Source: Gymnogyps californianus (Eukaryota > Chordata > Aves > Accipitriformes > Cathartidae). From it: a DNA stretch of 64,000 nucleotides. This document shows, piece after piece, positions 61,171 through 64,000 of the stretch. Position 1 is the first letter of the stretch, and each line of letters starts with the position of its first letter. Where the stretch lies: assembly GCF_018139145.2 (NCBI RefSeq), contig NC_059477.1, forward strand, positions 31,475,502 to 31,539,501, given 5' to 3'. Under the pieces are notes generated by a model. That model saw nothing but the letters and a program-made list of their open reading frames with translations. It was not told the DNA's origin and did not search any database. The position numbers were made by a program, and so were the translations under genes.

Positions 61171-62447
61171 TCCTATTCATGATATTCTTACACCAAGCCA
61201 GCAGTAGGAAATGGACACTCATCAGGGAAGCGGGAAGCATTAGTGGTTGGGGTAGATGGTGTTAGCAAACAGGCTCCAGCTGGAAGCGTAAGCATTATAA
61301 GTAACTTTATAATTTATTTTCAACAGCTAACTCTGCATTTCCTTGCCTCTCTACCACCTCATAGAGAAGGTCTGGTGAAAAGCATGGTACCCATTTATCC
61401 TTGGCTAGCTGATGAGCCAGCAAGCCTTTTTGTTAAATTTTGGCCTGGAAACCAGGAGCAGATCTGAATGATCAATGCTGTTCGGCTTCTGCCTCTACAC
61501 AGCCAATAGTGCAGGAAGAATGATACCAATGGGCAATGAAGAATACCGTTTCCTAAATAGCTGCCACCAACATGCTAGATGCTTTTCAAATACACAATAC
61601 CCAGCCTAAAAGTGCTGTCAAAGAGCTTTCAGACACCACTGGAACACAAAATTAATACACAGTCTCTGTGAATACATCAGTGTAACTCCATGCCTCTTGT
61701 CTTGACTGCACCCAGCTGTGGTGCAGCTTCCTTACATCTCTTTATCACTATCCATCCATCTTACATGGAATGATAAAGCGATCATATTTCACAAGAAAGT
61801 GTTTTAAGAACAGAGACTTCACTTTGGAGCCAAACATAGTCAATTATCATAACACGTATACACATTATCCCCCAGAATCTGGAATTTCAGACTAATCAGA
61901 TTATTTATTTCTTCAGGTAGCATGGTTAATGGTTTTCCTGATCCACAGAATAAACATATTTGAACACGCATTCTGCAACCACAGCATCCCATTGAACTCC
62001 CCCCAGGCTGTGGACTTACAGAGCAAAGGTTCCCATCTCCTTTAGCCAGGAAACTAGCTCCTCTCATTTTAGGACCATGTTCTACCAATACAAATAATCC
62101 CATATCAGCTTACTGAGATGCACTGAGTCTTTGATAGAAGCAATTTCATGGACAGTCTGCAGAAGCTCTCCCTCTCTGCAGCCCCAGCCCAGAGCTCTTT
62201 ATTTCCACTGCCTTTCTCTTCACCTCTCTTGTTCCTCAGATGAGAAGCCCAGCTCCCAGGCTGAGACAACTACATTTTTCCAGAGCAGTGAAGCTAATGT
62301 TACTCCCAACAAAGTTCAAGACAGTTACAAGCAATATTCTTGGCCAAGACCCCCTGCCTAGGAAGACACTTGACAGAGGAGAAAGCTGAAGCCTTCGTAA
62401 CCATCAGCCTTGCAAAAATCCAAGACAAGAAATCATGACCTGTGCTC

Positions 62448-62466
62448 ATAAATAATAATAATAATA
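62448..62466. repeat. (ATA)n microsatellite
   Basis: About six ATA units. Such short A/T trinucleotide runs often mark the ends of old retroposed sequences, but no element body was recognised beside this one. Confidence 0.85.
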
Positions 62467-62814
62467 CTTTGCTGTTGTGATTTTAGAAACAGAGCTACTG
62501 AAATCTACAAGTCCTAAAGGAAAAGGAGCCACTAAGAGCAGCGTTCTATGAATCCTGCGAATACGCTGGGTGGTTCACTATGAATATGTCAGTTGCCCTA
62601 GAAACCTCATAAGCTGGAGTGGCAGATAACTGAAGTAGATGAGATCTGTCAGGAAAAGTTTGGCACCATCAAACCAATGCTTTGAAAGCATAAAAATGAC
62701 TAATTGTCTGTGTTTTCTTCACCACATCAGACAAAAGGTTCTCCTAGCAGTGAGGGACAGCTCTTTGAGCTGTGTTTCACTATTCACTCATCTGTTTAAA
62801 TTTAGAGTGTAGGA

Positions 62815-62857
62815 TTTAAAGCTTATTTAAAAATTTTTAAAAGCTTATTTAAATGAA
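62815..62857. repeat. AT-rich palindrome within a direct repeat
   Basis: TTTAAAAATTTTTAAA is a 16-base perfect palindrome. It is flanked on both sides by an AAGCTTATTTAAA-like motif repeated with a period of about 22 bases. This may form a small hairpin or cruciform. No element was recognised around it. Confidence 0.75.
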
Positions 62858-63114
62858 AGCTAAGTAAGTAATGGGCTTGTGTTCATTCCCCTTCTCTTCC
62901 AAAGATCAGAGTTCAGACAACCTTCTGAAAAAGACTGGTGTCCTGCTGGCCCTAAACCTTACTTAACACCACCATAAAGTTGCCACGTAACTGGCCACAG
63001 GTCTCATTTTCTGGCCAGGAAACTATCAAGATGAAAAAAAATTTGAAGGTCTGACCTGCAATGCATTGAAGCACAAACCTTATTTTGACCAGATTCTGAC
63101 TTGTCATATCAAAG

Positions 63115-63528
63115 TATAGAATCACAGAATCATTGAATCATTTAGGTTGGAAAAGACCTTTAAGATCATCGAGTCCAACCATAAACCTAACACTGCCAAG
63201 TCCACCACTAAACCATGTCCCTAAGTGCTACATCTACATGTCTTTTAAATACCTCCAGGGACGGTGACTCAACCACTTCCCTGGGCAGCCTGTTCCAATG
63301 CTTGATAACCCTTTTGGTGAAGAAATTTTTTGTAATATCCAATCTAAACCTCCCCTGGTGCAACTTGAGGCCATTTCCTCTCGTCCTATCACCTGTTACT
63401 CGGGAAAAGAGGCCAACACCCACCTCGCTACAACCTCCTTTCAGGTAGTTGTAGAGAGCAGTAAGGTCTTCCCTGAGCCTCCTTTTCTCCAGACTAAACA
63501 ACCCCAGTTCCCTCAATCGCTTCTCGAT
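63115..63528 (-). mobile_element. CR1 LINE 3' fragment with intact ORF2 C-terminus
   Basis: On the minus strand an uninterrupted frame (63208-63516) reads as the C-terminal end of the CR1 reverse transcriptase. It includes [45 protein letters not shown] and [13 protein letters not shown], followed by TAG. The 3' UTR and degenerate terminal 8-mers (AGAATCAC, AGAATCAT, TGAATCAT) follow at the low-coordinate end. The element is closely similar to the 34.8-kb copy over their shared part. It is 5'-truncated near 63528 and cannot be autonomous. It is the best-preserved copy here and so probably the youngest. Confidence 0.95.
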
Positions 63529-64000
63529 TACCTACTCAAGGTAGTGGGTGAACACAGAGGCGATGATAGAAATCAAGGTTTGGTTGCAGTACCAGAAGAC
63601 ACCGACTTTTGCCAAGCCTACTAATCCCAATTTCTCATCTACAGTAAATAAACAACAACATTGAAAAAGAGAAGGTTGAGCTTTAAAAACAAAAAACGTT
63701 AGCTATAATGTATTTAGACTTGTGTTTCCTTATTTGGCCTCTTTGTGTATGTTTCTCATTCCCTTTCCCTCCCTTTAACTGGCCAGTTGCCAATAGAGGA
63801 GGAAAGAAGAGAAAAGGAACAAAAATTAATTATAAGCCATAAAAGTAATTTTAAACTTTCTTAAGGACTGGTGCCAGAGCAGGAGGGAAAACTCGGGAAC
63901 TCTGGATTTGCTACACTCTTCTTCGCGCGTCCTCAGCGATGCCGGTGTATCTGTGTAACCAGCACACAGCAAACAGCACAGCTGTTTGCATTCTCTCTGA

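Larger units (their letters stand above)
43230..64000 (-). other. SEMA5B: 5' region of SEMA5B, probably intron 1
   Basis: The acceptor-like site at 43230 implies a further upstream exon, but I could not identify one here. No clear CpG island is visible, so the main promoter probably lies above 64000. Contents: a C14 run at 46.77 kb, a MITE-like fossil at 47.41 kb, the second copy of the unclassified repeat at 49.27 kb, AT-rich blocks rich in ATTA motifs near 53.2, 55.5 and 57.6 kb, MIR-like and CR1/L3-like fossils at 60.6-61.17 kb, an AT-rich palindrome at 62.82 kb and a CR1 copy at 63.1 kb. The stretches 43230-46760, 49460-52780, 53650-55230, 57730-60600 and 61180-62800 show nothing I recognise. 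Confidence 0.55.

Noticed and set aside
63840..64000. CpG-containing end (CTTCGCGCGTCCTCAGCGAT) as a possible first exon or promoter edge
   Set aside because: Only about five CpGs lie in a short stretch, no donor can be linked to the 43230 acceptor, and the sequence ends there.
1..64000. tRNA, rRNA, CRISPR arrays, bacterial operons, endogenous retroviral genes
   Set aside because: No cloverleaf with A/B boxes, rRNA cores, regularly spaced repeats, or gag/pol/env-like frames were seen. The reverse-transcriptase tails present are CR1 LINEs.

Overview
The window is vertebrate nuclear DNA, almost certainly from a bird. The evidence is three 3'-truncated CR1 LINEs of the avian type, a scatter of very old amniote repeats (MIR-like CORE-SINEs and MITE-like palindromes), long gene-poor stretches, and exons bounded by ordinary GT-AG splice sites. 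It is not prokaryotic, and nearly all open frames of 60-150 codons here are chance frames in noncoding DNA.

The only protein-coding gene I can support is the 5' part of SEMA5B (semaphorin 5B), transcribed from the minus strand, so that it reads from high to low coordinates. Three consecutive coding exons are visible. The first, at 43024-43177, carries the start codon and signal peptide. The second, at 27498-27597, and the third, at 13503-13548, carry the first strands of the Sema domain. Their phases (1, 2, then 0) join exactly and give the first 100 residues of the protein. The next exon was not found and should lie below position 1. The non-coding first exon and promoter were not found between 43230 and 64000 and probably lie above 64000.

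Layout by region: 1-13502 is part of the intron after the third coding exon, with a 200-bp G-rich purine tract and a CpG-retaining patch. 13549-27497 is a 13.9-kb intron with a CR1 copy and several MIR-like fossils. 27598-43023 is a 15.4-kb intron with a CR1 fragment, MITE-like fossils, one copy of an unclassified repeat and a 48-bp tandem duplication. 43230-64000 is the 5' flank, probably an intron, with a second copy of the unclassified repeat, more old repeats, a CR1 copy, and several AT-rich blocks that could be conserved regulatory elements.

I found no tRNA, rRNA, CRISPR array or second gene, and no convincing novel system. The most useful leads are the tiny frame-critical exon between giant introns, the quadruplex-prone tract, the unclassified repeat pair, and the candidate regulatory blocks.
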